DNA of 14,923 nt from B1-G15 sp964346135 (GTDB lineage: Archaea > Thermoproteota > Bathyarchaeia > Bathyarchaeales > Bathyarchaeaceae), in the NCBI GenBank assembly GCA_964346135.1, contig CAYFTS010000033.1, positions 1 to 14,923 of the forward strand, given 5' to 3'. Below are positions 14,855-14,923 of the stretch, piece after piece. The notes under the pieces are model-generated. The model did no database searches. It saw nothing but the letters and a program-made list of their open reading frames with translations, and was not told the origin of the DNA. Each line of letters opens with the position of its first letter. The stretch's first letter is position 1. The translations under genes and the position numbers were made by a program.

Positions 14855-14902
14855 AGACTTCTCCATTTTCCAACATGGAAACTATGTTTAACAGCAACAG
14901 CG

Positions 14903-14923
14903 CGGGGAAATTATATATAGAGT
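14903..14923 (+). promoter_or_regulatory. TATA-like promoter at the right edge
   Basis: GGGGAAATTATATATAGAGT at the end of the window has a G-rich/A-rich BRE-like lead-in and an AATTATATATAG box. It follows the ilvD stop by about 55 nt and probably drives a + strand gene beyond the window. Confidence 0.45.

Overview
The window looks archaeal and is a dense amino-acid biosynthesis locus. I infer an uncultured lineage of the Thermoproteota/Bathyarchaeia kind; no marker gene here proves the lineage. The archaeal signs are an archaeal-form cofactor-independent phosphoglycerate mutase homologue, separate large and small isopropylmalate isomerase subunits of archaeal type, a CimA-like enzyme resembling that of methanogens, TATA-box promoters of the form TTTATAT, GGTG/GGAGG ribosome sites and frequent TTG start codons.

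Layout. The left edge holds the last codons of an unidentified + strand gene (2-76) and then an ApgM-family gene on + (122-1333). ApgM converges on and overlaps by 8 bp the last gene of a long minus-strand cluster. In transcription order (right to left) the cluster is: cimA-like (12780-11239), a 54-codon small ORF (11185-11021), ilvB, ilvH, ilvC, leuC, leuD, leuB, leuA, pheA and serB. From the small ORF to pheA the genes are separated by at most about 25 nt or overlap by the 4-nt ATGA, so this is very likely one operon. A roughly 450-bp intergenic region with two outward TATA promoters separates cimA from the divergent + strand ilvD (13232-14854). A further TATA element at the right edge probably serves a gene outside the window.

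Function. The cluster encodes nearly the whole branched-chain pathway except the transaminase. IlvB/IlvH make acetolactate and acetohydroxybutyrate, IlvC reduces and isomerises them, and IlvD dehydrates them to the keto acids. LeuA, LeuC/LeuD and LeuB extend ketoisovalerate to the leucine precursor. The second LeuA-family enzyme has a substrate pocket like M. jannaschii citramalate synthase. LeuC/LeuD and LeuB would then also convert citramalate to 2-oxobutyrate, giving isoleucine without threonine deaminase; no ilvA is seen. PheA (phenylalanine) and an ACT-ACT SerB (serine) close the operon.

The most interesting non-routine signals are: the small ORF translationally coupled to ilvB, with an inverted repeat covering its ribosome-binding region; a TTTATAT/TTAACG promoter motif shared by cimA and ilvD; a Thr-Arg pair at the NAD-specificity position of LeuB; the proposed-homoserine-kinase-like character of the ApgM homologue; and an IlvD lacking the usual C-terminal tail. 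I found no mobile element, CRISPR array, tRNA or rRNA.
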